Shown here: one piece after another, positions 37,700-47,414 of the stretch | Layout of the letters: each line of letters starts with the position of its first letter | Position numbering within the stretch: the stretch's first letter is position 1 | Position numbers and translations under genes: made by a program | Notes under the pieces: generated by a model | Database searches by the model: none | Seen by the model: only the letters and a program-made list of their open reading frames with translations | Told to the model about the DNA's origin: nothing | From: Sphingobacteriales bacterium | GTDB taxonomy: Bacteria > Bacteroidota > Bacteroidia > Chitinophagales > UBA2359 | DNA: 64,000 nt | Assembly (NCBI GenBank): GCA_016718845.1 | Contig: JADKCK010000006.1 | Span: 1 to 64,000 of the forward strand | Reading direction: 5' to 3'

Positions 37700-39322
37700 A
37701 TGAATATAGAGAAAAATAATACCAAGCATCGAACAGGCGAAAACCTAACAAACTGCGATGCACACAACGAAGACCACCGCCAATGGTCGCGTAGGCAATT
37801 TTTGCTCTCGACAGGTTTAGCCACATTAGGCTCTGCATTGTCGTTGGGTGGCACATCGGTTAAGGCATTAGCCAACTCGCCTTTGCTAAAAGCCATTGCC
37901 CAAAGCGACAACGAGCGCATTTTAGTGATTATAAACCTAGGCGGCGGTAACGATGGGCTAAATACCATTGTGCCGCGAGGTAACGACGTATACTATGGCT
38001 CAAGACCAAGCATTGCCGTGCAAGAGTACGACATGTTTGCGCTAAACGACGAGTTTGGTATGCCCAATACTATGCTCGACCTGCAACCACTCTGGAACGA
38101 TGGCAAAATGGCAGTAGTGCATAACGTGGCTTATCCAAACCAAAACCTGTCGCATTTTAGGTCATCGGATATATGGTTTTCGGCAAGCGACGAAGAAGTA
38201 GTGCTAAACGATGGCTGGATTGGGCGATTGCTCCAAGACCAGTATCCTGCCTATACCACCGCCCCGCCAAACAGCCCTATTGGTTTGCAAATTGGGGTGC
38301 AATCTAATCTTGTGTTTTTGGGCGGAGCCAATAACTTTGGCTTGTCTATTACTAACCCCACCCAATTTTACCAAATAGCCCAAACCGGGCAACTATACAG
38401 CACCGACAACCTACCTAACTGCTCGTATGGCGACGAAATGTTGTTTTTGCGCCAAACCACCAACAGCACCGTGCGCTATGCCGATGCCATACACGACGCC
38501 TATACAGGGGCAACCAACAACAGCGGATACTCGGATACTTACTTGTCGGAGCAGTTGGCTATTGTAGCACGCCTAATTAAAGGCGGTATGAAAACAAAAG
38601 TGTACTTGGTAAGTATTGGCGGATTTGATACCCATGCCGACCAAAACGAATATCACCCCAGTTTGATGAATGAATTGGCTACATCGGTAAAAGCATTTTA
38701 CGACGATATAGCATCGGCAAATAAAAACGAAGATGTGTTGCTGATGACCGTTTCGGAGTTTGGCAGACGAGTAGAAGAAAACGGCTCGTTTGGCACCGAC
38801 CATGGCGTATCGGCACCCATGATGCTGTTTGGCGATGGCGTAACAGGTGGCTTTAAAGGCACCCCCGCCGACCTCGACAACCTTGACGAGTACGGCAATA
38901 TGCGCTTCTCGATGGATTTTAGGCAGGTATACCTTAGCGTGCTTAAAGATTGGTTTTGTGTAGATTTACCATTGGCACAAGCTATTATTGGCAAACCTTT
39001 GAGTATTGTACCCGACCTACTACCTGTTTGCAGCTCTTCGGTGGGGTCGAACAACTTGGGTGCCTTGCTTGGGCATAACCCCGACCCCGCAAATGCTTCG
39101 GCAATGCTCATAAAATATGCCATTGCCGAGCGTGGCTTGGTAAAACTGCAAATACAAGATATGGCAGGCAACACCAAAGCTACCTTAGTTAATATGGTGC
39201 AAGATGCCAATAGCTATACCATTTCGTTTAACCCCCTTAGCTACGGTTTAGCCCCCGGGCAATTTATATACCGCTTAGATACAGGCGGACGTAGCTACAG
39301 CCGCAAAATGCGGTTTTGGTAA
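37700..39322 (+). CDS. DUF1501 family exported protein with T9SS-like tail
   Basis: 540 residues. A twin-arginine-type leader is visible (SRRQFLLSTGLATLGSALSL), as usual for this family, which belongs to the alkaline-phosphatase/sulfatase-like fold. Family blocks are NLGGGNDGLNTIVP, the central SIGGFDTHADQ, and SEFGRRVEENGSFGTDHG. The last 85 residues (VKLQIQDMAGNTKATLV, then YGLAPGQFIYRLDTGG) look like a type IX sorting domain. DUF1501 genes often sit beside a DUF1800 gene; none is here. The reaction catalysed is not established for the family. A terminator follows at 39335. Confidence 0.9.
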   Translation: MNIEKNNTKHRTGENLTNCDAHNEDHRQWSRRQFLLSTGLATLGSALSLGGTSVKALANSPLLKAIAQSDNERILVIINLGGGNDGLNTIVPRGNDVYYGSRPSIAVQEYDMFALNDEFGMPNTMLDLQPLWNDGKMAVVHNVAYPNQNLSHFRSSDIWFSASDEEVVLNDGWIGRLLQDQYPAYTTAPPNSPIGLQIGVQSNLVFLGGANNFGLSITNPTQFYQIAQTGQLYSTDNLPNCSYGDEMLFLRQTTNSTVRYADAIHDAYTGATNNSGYSDTYLSEQLAIVARLIKGGMKTKVYLVSIGGFDTHADQNEYHPSLMNELATSVKAFYDDIASANKNEDVLLMTVSEFGRRVEENGSFGTDHGVSAPMMLFGDGVTGGFKGTPADLDNLDEYGNMRFSMDFRQVYLSVLKDWFCVDLPLAQAIIGKPLSIVPDLLPVCSSSVGSNNLGALLGHNPDPANASAMLIKYAIAERGLVKLQIQDMAGNTKATLVNMVQDANSYTISFNPLSYGLAPGQFIYRLDTGGRSYSRKMRFW

Positions 39323-39334
39323 TTGATGAGGATA

Positions 39335-39379
39335 AAAAACACCCCCTATTGGCATTTGCTAATAGGGGGTGTTTTAATT
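39335..39379. terminator. bidirectional terminator
   Basis: AAAACACCCCCTATT pairs with AATAGGGGGTGTTTT, 13 bp after the DUF1501 stop; the minus-strand helicase gene converges from the right. Confidence 0.88.
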
Positions 39380-39513
39380 TTGAACTTTCGGTTGTCTTTT
39401 CATGTACCTACCTCTAACTGCTGTTTTTTACCCAACACCATTAGATTGAATAGCTACTAAGTTGGGCTTTTTAAAAACCTGCCCGTAGCTTGCAGCCAAC
39501 AGCCTGTTGCTAA

Positions 39514-40860
39514 TTAGCGCTTATTCAATTTGGGGCGTTCGATAACACGTTTGGGGGTGTTACTTGGTGGCGTTGCCGATTTAAGCGGGCTTACCTTTTG
39601 CACATTGGGTTTTGCTTGGTGTTGGTGCGAGTCGGGCATTTTTTCGGTTGTTTCTTTGGGGGCATGTTGTTTACGTCTGTTGGGGTTAACATGCTGTTGT
39701 TTAGGCACTTTTATGGGGTTGTGGTCTATTAGCGGGTAGGAGTGATTATCTATCACCGGAATTTTTTTGCTAATTAGCTTTTCTATGTCGCGCAAAAACA
39801 GTTTTTCTTCGGCATCGCAAAACGAGTAGGCAGTTCCGTTGGCACCGGCTCTACCTGTTCGTCCAATGCGGTGAACGTAGGTTTCGGATATGTTGGGTAT
39901 TTCGTAGTTAATTACATACTGCAAATTATCTACATCAATACCGCGTGCGGCAATATCGGTGGCTACTAATACGCGGGTGCTTTGGTCTTTGAAGTTAGCT
40001 AATGCTCGCTGACGGGCGTTTTGTGCCTTGTTGCCATGTATTGCCTCGGCTTTAATGTTGTGTTTAATCAATACTTTCACAATTTTGTCGGCTCCGTGTT
40101 TGGTACGGGTAAAAACAAGTACGGTTTTAATGTTTTTATCTTGCAAAATATCCACCAACAAATCGTTTTTATTGCCTTTATCTACAAAATAAACAAATTG
40201 TTTTACGGTGTCGGCGGTAGATGAGATGGGTGTAACCTCTACCTTTTGCGGGTTATGTAAAATGGTGTTCGACAGTTTGATGATTTCGGGCGGCATGGTG
40301 GCAGAAAAAAACAGCGATTGGCGTTTGTGTGGTAATACTGCCAATAGTTTTTTTACGTCGTGGATAAAACCCATGTCGAGCATTCGGTCGGCTTCATCTA
40401 GTACAAAAATCTCGATGTTTTTTAGGGTGATATAGCCTTGGTTCATCAAATCGAGCAGGCGCCCGGGTGTGGCTACTAAAATATCTACGCCGCGTTGCAA
40501 AGTAGCTACTTGTTGCGACTGATTTACGCCGCCAAAAATTACGGCGCTTACCAAACCGGTATGTCTGCCGTAGGCTTTAAAACTTTCGTCTATTTGTATG
40601 GCTAACTCGCGGGTTGGAGTAACAATTAGTCCTCTTATTTTTTTGTTACGGTCAAAGGTGCGGTGTTTGATAAGTAATTGAAGGATAGGAATGGCAAAGG
40701 CTGCTGTTTTTCCGGTACCTGTTTGGGCACAACCTAGTAGGTCGATACCTTGCAAAACAATGGGTATGGCTTGTGCCTGAATGGGTGTGGGTGTGGTGTA
40801 ACCTTCTTCGGCTACGGCTTGCAAAATGGGTTCGATGATGTTCAACGATGTAAATTCCAT
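39514..40860 (-). CDS. DEAD-box ATP-dependent RNA helicase (RhlE-like)
   Basis: 448 residues. All DEAD-box motifs are present: Q motif (YTTPTPIQAQAIP), AQTGTGKT, PTRELAIQ, TPGRLLDL, DEAD, SAT, then VLVATDIAARGIDV and HRIGRTGRAG in the second RecA domain. The basic tail after residue 375 (KRRKQHAPKE-like, Pro/Lys-rich) is typical of RhlE-type proteins that unwind RNA in ribosome assembly, mRNA decay and cold adaptation. The ATG at 40860 begins MEFTSLNIIEPIL, the usual start. The gene stands alone. Confidence 0.95.
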   Translation of the reverse strand: MEFTSLNIIEPILQAVAEEGYTTPTPIQAQAIPIVLQGIDLLGCAQTGTGKTAAFAIPILQLLIKHRTFDRNKKIRGLIVTPTRELAIQIDESFKAYGRHTGLVSAVIFGGVNQSQQVATLQRGVDILVATPGRLLDLMNQGYITLKNIEIFVLDEADRMLDMGFIHDVKKLLAVLPHKRQSLFFSATMPPEIIKLSNTILHNPQKVEVTPISSTADTVKQFVYFVDKGNKNDLLVDILQDKNIKTVLVFTRTKHGADKIVKVLIKHNIKAEAIHGNKAQNARQRALANFKDQSTRVLVATDIAARGIDVDNLQYVINYEIPNISETYVHRIGRTGRAGANGTAYSFCDAEEKLFLRDIEKLISKKIPVIDNHSYPLIDHNPIKVPKQQHVNPNRRKQHAPKETTEKMPDSHQHQAKPNVQKVSPLKSATPPSNTPKRVIERPKLNKR

Positions 40861-41078
40861 AGATGTTGTTTAGTCCAAGAGCTTTATTTTTTACTATTGT
40901 TGCTTGGACAGATGATAGAGAAAATGTTTTTTTGGGAGATAGCACTACACCTTATGTGCAGGTAGCAAAATGATAGAAAGTGCTATCTTCTTGTTTTATT
41001 TTGCGTTATTAAAAAGCAAAAAATAGGTGCCTATAAATTGATAATTCGGATACTGTACTGCACCATTATCAATTATGT

Positions 41079-43136
41079 TTACCTAATACTACGCACATTA
41101 AGCCCTGCGGCGCTTTGTTGTGGGTAAACAATTACAAAGCTAAGGGTAGTAAATTGTTCGGACACTAGGTAGGGCAGGTAATACATATAGCTATGGTGCG
41201 ATATAGTTTGAGGGCGGGCGGTTACAAACACTACTAGGTCTTGGGTTGATATACCTTCTTCTATCAGCGAGCTAAGGTTGTCCCAGCGGTCAAAGGGGTG
41301 GTAAAAGATGCCTTTATCGAGTTTGTTGTGGTTGGCAAGGGTAGTAACAATGGCGTCGAGGGTGGTCTGTTGCCCCCAAAAGGTAAGCGAGGCGGGTATT
41401 TTTTTAGCCATATTGCGCATATTGTATACCCATTGTCTAAAGCCAATTTCTACGTTGGCGTTGGGTGGCACAATAATGTTTATGTTGCTAATGTTGTTCC
41501 AGGCATGTAGTATTTTAGCCACTACAATCATTTTCGACGAGCGTTCGGTTAATCGTTCCAAGACGCTACCAAAAAGTTTGTCGACGGTTTTTACTTTTCC
41601 GTTCCAGCCAATAACAATGGCGGTGGCAAATAGGTCGTTGGCGGCTCGGGCAATGCCATTTACAATATTTACATCGGGTTTAGATACTACTTGTATGGGG
41701 GCGTTGTTTAGGTTTACCTCTTTAATGTTTTTGCGTAGTTGGCGGTTGCTGGTCAATATTTTGCGGGTGGTGTCGCTGTTATCGTCTTCTATTACAATAT
41801 TTAAGGCGTAGATGGTTTCGGTGTTTTGGGTAGTTCGGAGCAAATCGGTAAATACCAACAATTGGTTTAAGGTAGTGGGGTTAGCCACCGATACTAACCA
41901 ACGCTCGGGTGTGTCGCGGTCGGTGGGGTTGTTGTTGCCCTCAAGGGTTGCCATGTTGCGTGCGGCGCTTTCGGTTACAAACGAGCTAATAAGGCAGCTT
42001 ATCAATATCACCATAATACAGGCGTTTAGTACGCTATCGTCAAAAAGTTGCAGCTCGGTGCCTACTGTTACAACGGCTAAAATGGCGGCGGCATGGGCGT
42101 TGCTTAGTCCAAAAATAATATTACGCTCGTGTTTGGTGTAGCCATAAATTTTTTGGGTGATAAAGGCAGCCATCCATTTTGTAGAGGTGGCAATAAACAC
42201 CACAATTAGCATCATTACAATAGTGTAGGTGCCATAAAACAGTACTTTTACATCAACCAACATCCCTACTTTAACCAAAAAAAAGGGTATAAACAGGGTG
42301 TTGCCAATAAATTGTACGCGGTTCATCAGGGGCGAGTCGTGGGGGATAAGGCGGTTAAGTGCTAATCCTGCTAAAAATGCGCCAATAATACCCTCAACAC
42401 CTGCCAACTTTGCTAAAAGGGCTGCCGTAAGTACCACAATTAGTATAAAGGTATACTCGGTGTTTATGTCGGCACCCATATTACGGAAAAACCATTTGGT
42501 GATAGCTGGCACACCTCGCAACATAAACCACACAAACACTATCAACGACAACACCAATTGTATCCAAAAACCAAGGGTTAGCGTGCCATGTACCGATGCG
42601 GCAATAATGGTAAGGAGCAACAAAACGGCAGTATCGGTAATAATAGTGCCACCAATGGCTACCGTTACAGCATTGTTTTTACCCAAACCATAGCGGTTTA
42701 CAATAGGGTACGACACCAAAGTGTGGGTAGAGAACATGCTGGCAAAGAGTAATGCTCCTTTAAACGGATAATCGAAAACGTAGTAGGTGATGATAAAACC
42801 CGTACAGATAGGCACTAAAAAAGTTAAGGCACCAAAGGTAATGCTGCGGTTTTGGTTTGCCTTAAAATCTTTCATGTCAATCTCTAAACCTGCCAAAAAC
42901 ATGATGTATAACAAACCTATCGAGCCTAACAAATCTATCTCGCGATTAGCTGCCAACAAACCAATGCCTTTGGGACCTACTATTACGCCTGCTATAATAA
43001 GCCCTATAATGCTGGGTGTTCGCAATTTTTTGAGCAAAATAGGCGAAAGCAGCAAAATAAGTAGGACAATTAAGAAAATAAGGGTTGGTTCTTGTACCGG
43101 ACGAATAAAATCGAGCAGTGCGCTTAGTGTTCGCAA
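41079..43136 (-). CDS. CPA2-type cation/proton antiporter
   Basis: About 685 residues. The first 400 are an Na+/H+ exchanger domain with some 12 helices (ILLLSPILLKKLRTPSIIGL, GLLYIMFLAGLEIDMKDF, LAGVEGIIGAFLAGLALN). The rest is cytoplasmic and includes a segment resembling universal-stress-protein folds (AIVIGWNGKVKTVDKLFGSV). It exchanges K+ or Na+ for protons at the inner membrane. The start is unusual: an in-frame ATG at 43220 lies upstream of the promoter, while a TTG at 43136 follows a perfect AGGAGG with a 5-nt spacer, so TTG is chosen. Reading begins M-R-T-L-S-A-L-L. Confidence 0.88.
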   Translation of the reverse strand: MRTLSALLDFIRPVQEPTLIFLIVLLILLLSPILLKKLRTPSIIGLIIAGVIVGPKGIGLLAANREIDLLGSIGLLYIMFLAGLEIDMKDFKANQNRSITFGALTFLVPICTGFIITYYVFDYPFKGALLFASMFSTHTLVSYPIVNRYGLGKNNAVTVAIGGTIITDTAVLLLLTIIAASVHGTLTLGFWIQLVLSLIVFVWFMLRGVPAITKWFFRNMGADINTEYTFILIVVLTAALLAKLAGVEGIIGAFLAGLALNRLIPHDSPLMNRVQFIGNTLFIPFFLVKVGMLVDVKVLFYGTYTIVMMLIVVFIATSTKWMAAFITQKIYGYTKHERNIIFGLSNAHAAAILAVVTVGTELQLFDDSVLNACIMVILISCLISSFVTESAARNMATLEGNNNPTDRDTPERWLVSVANPTTLNQLLVFTDLLRTTQNTETIYALNIVIEDDNSDTTRKILTSNRQLRKNIKEVNLNNAPIQVVSKPDVNIVNGIARAANDLFATAIVIGWNGKVKTVDKLFGSVLERLTERSSKMIVVAKILHAWNNISNINIIVPPNANVEIGFRQWVYNMRNMAKKIPASLTFWGQQTTLDAIVTTLANHNKLDKGIFYHPFDRWDNLSSLIEEGISTQDLVVFVTARPQTISHHSYMYYLPYLVSEQFTTLSFVIVYPQQSAAGLNVRSIR

Positions 43137-43141
43137 TAGTG

Positions 43142-43168
43142 CCTCCTGGTTTTTGAGGTGCAAAGGTA
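43142..43168 (-). promoter_or_regulatory. promoter and Shine-Dalgarno that decide the antiporter start
   Basis: On the minus strand, TACCTTTG (43168-43161) is followed by AGGAGG (43147-43142) and the TTG codon at 43136. A strong Shine-Dalgarno is exceptional in this window. Confidence 0.75.
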
Positions 43169-43288
43169 CAACTTTTTGGCGAACTATTGATGATTTATTC
43201 CGTTTATGGTAATACATCAAGATTTGGCTTGGGCTAGTAGTGCCAATATTTGTGTCGGTATTTTTGTTTGGTAGCGGGTTAAAAGTAA

Positions 43289-43325
43289 AATTTGCCCTAC
43301 TTGTTTAACAAGTAGGGCAAATTTA
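43289..43325 (-). terminator. long perfect hairpin after the PKD gene
   Basis: AAATTTGCCCTACTTG pairs with CAAGTAGGGCAAATTT around a TTTAA loop. It lies past the stop at 43410 and upstream of the antiporter promoter, so it insulates the two genes. Confidence 0.8.
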
Positions 43326-43409
43326 GTAATCGTGATTAAATAAATACCATCTATATAGCCACCAATATAGGTACTACCTATCAGCCATTTATACGGTTTT
43401 GTAACCACA

Positions 43410-46400
43410 TTATCTTTTTATCAACTTAGCTGTATAACTTTGCTTGCGGGTGAAGATTTGCACCACATAAAAACCATTTGTTAGGTCAAGCAAATCTAAG
43501 GTATATTCGGCTTTATTGCCTAATATTGTTTTTTGCACTTTACCATTGGTATCGCTCAATATTATTTTGTATATAGGCTCTTGGGTGGATAATGTAAGAT
43601 AACAGTAGTTGCTTGTTGGATTTGGATTTAATTGCACAAACGCTTTGGATTGCGAAACATTGTTAGCATAAGTAGCAGGTAAAATAGTAATGCTGTCACA
43701 CGCATAATCAACAATGCCTGCAATGCCCATAACCGTAAGGCATACCAAATAAGTACCCGCTTGTGTATAGGCATGTGTGGGGTTTTGTTGGTCAGAGGTG
43801 TCTCCATCGCCAAAGTTCCAATGCCAAGAAATGGCTTGCGGTGTTTGCGTGTAATCCCAACACTGAATGGTGTGGTAATCAATGGTATCTACTTCAAAAA
43901 CAACATTGCAATAATCAATAAGCACATCTTCGCAAACCGATGGGCAATTATTATCGCCAAAGGTTTCTAAACACAACGCAACAGTACCATATTCTGCTAA
44001 TTGAGCACTGTATTGAAACAACGTGTCGGTGGCATTGTGGGTTGTTGTTTGATTTATCATTTGTCCGTTAAGTAGCCATCGATGCAAACTAACCGAGTCG
44101 TAGACAACAGATAAATCGTTGAGGAACAACCTATCGTTTTGCCAATCGTAGCTGCCACTTATTGCCCCCGAACAACCTGCCGCCACCGTTTGGCAACTCT
44201 GCGTACTACAATTAATAGTTTCGGTGGTTAAACATACGGTGTACAACTGTGCTTCGTTAAATTGATGTTTAGCTATAATGGTGTCGGCAGTACTTCCGTC
44301 ACCAAAATCCCAATGATAACTTAGTATGTTGGGGGTGGGTAGCGGATAAAAATAGTGACCTACGTAATTGTCTTCGGTATCAAAATTGCGCAATACCTTA
44401 AATTGGGTAGTCATACAAGTATCTACCCCGCCCACTTTTATTTGTTTGCAATAATGTGCTGTTGTATTGTCGGTTTGATAAGCCGTTACACAAACATCGT
44501 ACAAACCATTTTGCGGATAAGTGTATGATAAGTAGCTTGTGTTTGTTGTTAGTGTATCTCCGTTGCCCATCTGCCACACAAATTGGTTGGCTATTGGGTA
44601 GCTATATGCCAGTAGTTGTAAATTGTTTGCTGTTGGAAAAGCCATAAAATATACCGTAGAAGCATTAGCCGTAGGTGGAACATTGCACATCAGATTTTGT
44701 TGATAGGTGCTATTGCATGTTTCTATGTTTTGAGATAACTGCACAATTAGTTGTTGGTTTTGCGGATTGTGCAATAGTAAATGAGGGCTATTAACCAATA
44801 GATTAGGCTGATTCCATGTATAGCTGCTATATCCTCCGTTGCTAACAGATTTGTTTTCTACAAACCAATACTCGCCATTATTTAAAGGGTAGGTATTAAA
44901 CTGAGCTTGGCAAGCTACGGATACTGTTACACTTTTGCATTTGGTATCAGTTAAACCCGATTCGGTTACTATTGTTAAACACACTGCATAGTTAGATGCT
45001 AAACCGTAATAGTGATGAATAGGATTAGCAATAGAGTCTGCTGTGTTTCCATCACCAAAATTCCAATGATAACTTACTATTGGTGTACCGCTTTGGGGTT
45101 GTGCTATAAATTGTTTTTCGGCTGCAGATAAATGGATAATTGTAAAATCAGCTTCAAGATGCTCTATTAGTATCGTGTGGCAAACCGTAGAACATTCTAT
45201 ATTGTCTACTTGCAAACATAATTCTACTTGTCCATATTGTGCATTTGGATTATTGCCGTATGTATAACTTGTGCTGTTGTTATTAGTATTAAAAAGTGGC
45301 AAACCATTTACTGACCAATGATACAGTATAGATTCGTTTAATTGCCCATTTATGGTTAAATGAAGCTTATCGTCATCGGCATTGTATTGAGCTACAAAAT
45401 CAAGACTACAGCCTGCTTCTATTTGTTGACAACTTTGATTTTGTAAACCATTAGCAGTATTGACGGTTAAGCAAATGGTATAGTTGCCTGCATTGGAGAA
45501 AAGGTGGATAGGATATTGTTCGTCCGATGTTGTTCCATCGTCAAAGTTCCAATGCCATGCTACAATACTGTCGGTGCTATACGAGGTGTCGTAGAAATAA
45601 CGTCCTTCGTAGCTGCCCGATGAGTTGTAGTATCGCAATGCTTTAAACTGGGCGATACAAGTATCGGCATTTACACTTATCCAGTGGCAGTAGTGTGCTT
45701 GTAGGGTATCGGTGGGCATAAACTTTTGGGTAGATAAACATACCTCGTAATTTCCGTTTGCCGCATAGGTGTAGTTTATGGTGGGCGTGTTGTTGATAAG
45801 CGTATCTCCATTGCCCATAGTCCAAGTATAACTGTCGGGTGTGGGGTTCGAGTAGCTATCGAATACCAAAGTATTGTCATTAGTGGCATTGCTTAAAAAT
45901 ATAGTGGCTGCATTTTGGTCGCTGCTAATGGGCATTTTTGGCGGATTGAACAAAATCTGTTGTTGGTAATTAGCCAAACAACTGTCGGCAGTTTGTAGTT
46001 GCAAACCGATGTAATTTAGATAATCGCTTTGACTGTAGGGCTGATGTTGGTACAGCAAGTGTTGTGTTGTACTTATGTAAGACCCATAGAATGACCACTT
46101 ACTATTTGCACTTGTGGCTGCATAGGTAGATAGGTTTTCGAAAAACCAATACTCGCCATCGTTCAACGGATAGGGTTTGTAAAATGCTTGGCAGGCGGTA
46201 GGATGCACAGGCGTGTAAGTATGGCAGATAGTGTCGGGACACGAAGGGGCAGCTTGCAATAAACAAGTTGTTATGCTATCGGTTAGGTTTTCGTAGGTGT
46301 GCGATAAATTAATGGTAACATTATCGGTAGTTGTTCCATCGCCAAACAAAAATTGAGTAGGTGCTACGATACCCGTAATTGGCGTATGAAAATTGAGTTG

Positions 46401-47234
46401 GTTTAGATACGCAGTAGTTGGAGTGATGCTAAAATCTAAACAGCCAACCGTAACCGTGTGGCAAATGGTATCAATGGCTTGTAAAATGGTGTCGGAAGCA
46501 ATTAGACATACCTCGTAATCTCCAGCATCTGCAAAGGTGTGCGATGGATTAATGAGGTTTGAAGTACTTCCGTCACCAAAATTCCAAAAACAAGAAGTGT
46601 TAGTACCATAGCTATCATCAAAAAAATAAAGCCGATGTTGCGGATTCCAACTCGAATTATCGGGATAGTAATGAAAATTGGCGGCATAATCTATCGTAAA
46701 ATCGACATCAATGGTGTCGGCACATACCCAATCATCACCTACAATAAACAAATTAACCGTTTGGGGATAGTATAGTCCGATAGCGTACTGATTGCTTGGT
46801 ATATTCGAACCCGTATGCGTACCATTGACTAACCAGTACACCGAGTTAACGGTATCGGATTGCAGCGTAAAATTAACATTAGTTGCGTAAGAAGTGTAAT
46901 TTGTTTCGTAGCCAATCAAATCACCACAATCGGATATCGGTTCGCCATTGCCCACAATGGTTACAGTTTGGCAGATACTGTAGCACGATACCAAACAAAT
47001 TTGGTATACACCCGGATGCGTATAAACGTGATAAGCTCCATTGGAGTAGTCAGGTACCCAGCCAGTGCCGTCACCGAAATCCCAGTGGCTAACCCAAAAT
47101 TCATCCTCACCTCCCCACACCGACACACCATAACCTGTTTCGTCAATTGCATACCCATCAAAATGCGGTTGGCATTTGGCAAATACCACCGAAGTACAAA
47201 AAAAGAGCGCTAAAATTGCCAATAAATGTTTCAT
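43410..47234 (-). CDS. PKD-domain T9SS cargo protein
   Basis: 1274 residues from the ATG at 47234, which starts a clear signal peptide (MKHLLAILALFFCTSVVFA); the frame extends to 47411 but with no leader-like sequence. About nine PKD-type domains are visible by the motif W-x-F/M-G-x-G, for example HWDFGDGTGW, CFWNFGDGST, WHWNFDDGTT, YHWNFGDGNT, YHWDFGDGST and WHWNFGDGDT, each ending near YxVCLT. Two internal blocks with CQAFYKPYPLNDGEYWF and CQAQFNTYPLNNGEYWF are long-range repeats. The C-terminus is a type IX sorting domain (NPNPTSNYCYL, GFYVVQIFTRKQS). The protein is likely a long surface adhesin or scaffold. Two downstream copies of one domain pair indicate internal duplication. Confidence 0.92.
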   Translation of the reverse strand: MKHLLAILALFFCTSVVFAKCQPHFDGYAIDETGYGVSVWGGEDEFWVSHWDFGDGTGWVPDYSNGAYHVYTHPGVYQICLVSCYSICQTVTIVGNGEPISDCGDLIGYETNYTSYATNVNFTLQSDTVNSVYWLVNGTHTGSNIPSNQYAIGLYYPQTVNLFIVGDDWVCADTIDVDFTIDYAANFHYYPDNSSWNPQHRLYFFDDSYGTNTSCFWNFGDGSTSNLINPSHTFADAGDYEVCLIASDTILQAIDTICHTVTVGCLDFSITPTTAYLNQLNFHTPITGIVAPTQFLFGDGTTTDNVTINLSHTYENLTDSITTCLLQAAPSCPDTICHTYTPVHPTACQAFYKPYPLNDGEYWFFENLSTYAATSANSKWSFYGSYISTTQHLLYQHQPYSQSDYLNYIGLQLQTADSCLANYQQQILFNPPKMPISSDQNAATIFLSNATNDNTLVFDSYSNPTPDSYTWTMGNGDTLINNTPTINYTYAANGNYEVCLSTQKFMPTDTLQAHYCHWISVNADTCIAQFKALRYYNSSGSYEGRYFYDTSYSTDSIVAWHWNFDDGTTSDEQYPIHLFSNAGNYTICLTVNTANGLQNQSCQQIEAGCSLDFVAQYNADDDKLHLTINGQLNESILYHWSVNGLPLFNTNNNSTSYTYGNNPNAQYGQVELCLQVDNIECSTVCHTILIEHLEADFTIIHLSAAEKQFIAQPQSGTPIVSYHWNFGDGNTADSIANPIHHYYGLASNYAVCLTIVTESGLTDTKCKSVTVSVACQAQFNTYPLNNGEYWFVENKSVSNGGYSSYTWNQPNLLVNSPHLLLHNPQNQQLIVQLSQNIETCNSTYQQNLMCNVPPTANASTVYFMAFPTANNLQLLAYSYPIANQFVWQMGNGDTLTTNTSYLSYTYPQNGLYDVCVTAYQTDNTTAHYCKQIKVGGVDTCMTTQFKVLRNFDTEDNYVGHYFYPLPTPNILSYHWDFGDGSTADTIIAKHQFNEAQLYTVCLTTETINCSTQSCQTVAAGCSGAISGSYDWQNDRLFLNDLSVVYDSVSLHRWLLNGQMINQTTTHNATDTLFQYSAQLAEYGTVALCLETFGDNNCPSVCEDVLIDYCNVVFEVDTIDYHTIQCWDYTQTPQAISWHWNFGDGDTSDQQNPTHAYTQAGTYLVCLTVMGIAGIVDYACDSITILPATYANNVSQSKAFVQLNPNPTSNYCYLTLSTQEPIYKIILSDTNGKVQKTILGNKAEYTLDLLDLTNGFYVVQIFTRKQSYTAKLIKR

Positions 47235-47414
47235 AATAAAACGGTTTTGTACTATTGAGCACTTTTGTGAGTTGATGGTTGCATAGTAGGCAACAAAATG
47301 TTGCATACAGCAGAAAACAAGCAAAAAAAGGGCATAAATGATAAAAAACAGAAAAAGGACAAATGTTAGCCAATTATGGGGATTAGGGTGTTTTATTGCC
47401 AAAGAAGGCACTAA

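Noticed and set aside
42298..42693. Plus-strand open frame over the antiporter gene
   Set aside because: Antisense shadow of a strongly conserved membrane protein, with no promoter or family resemblance. The same applies to the long frames at 22770-23285, 38698-39210 and 41308-41811.
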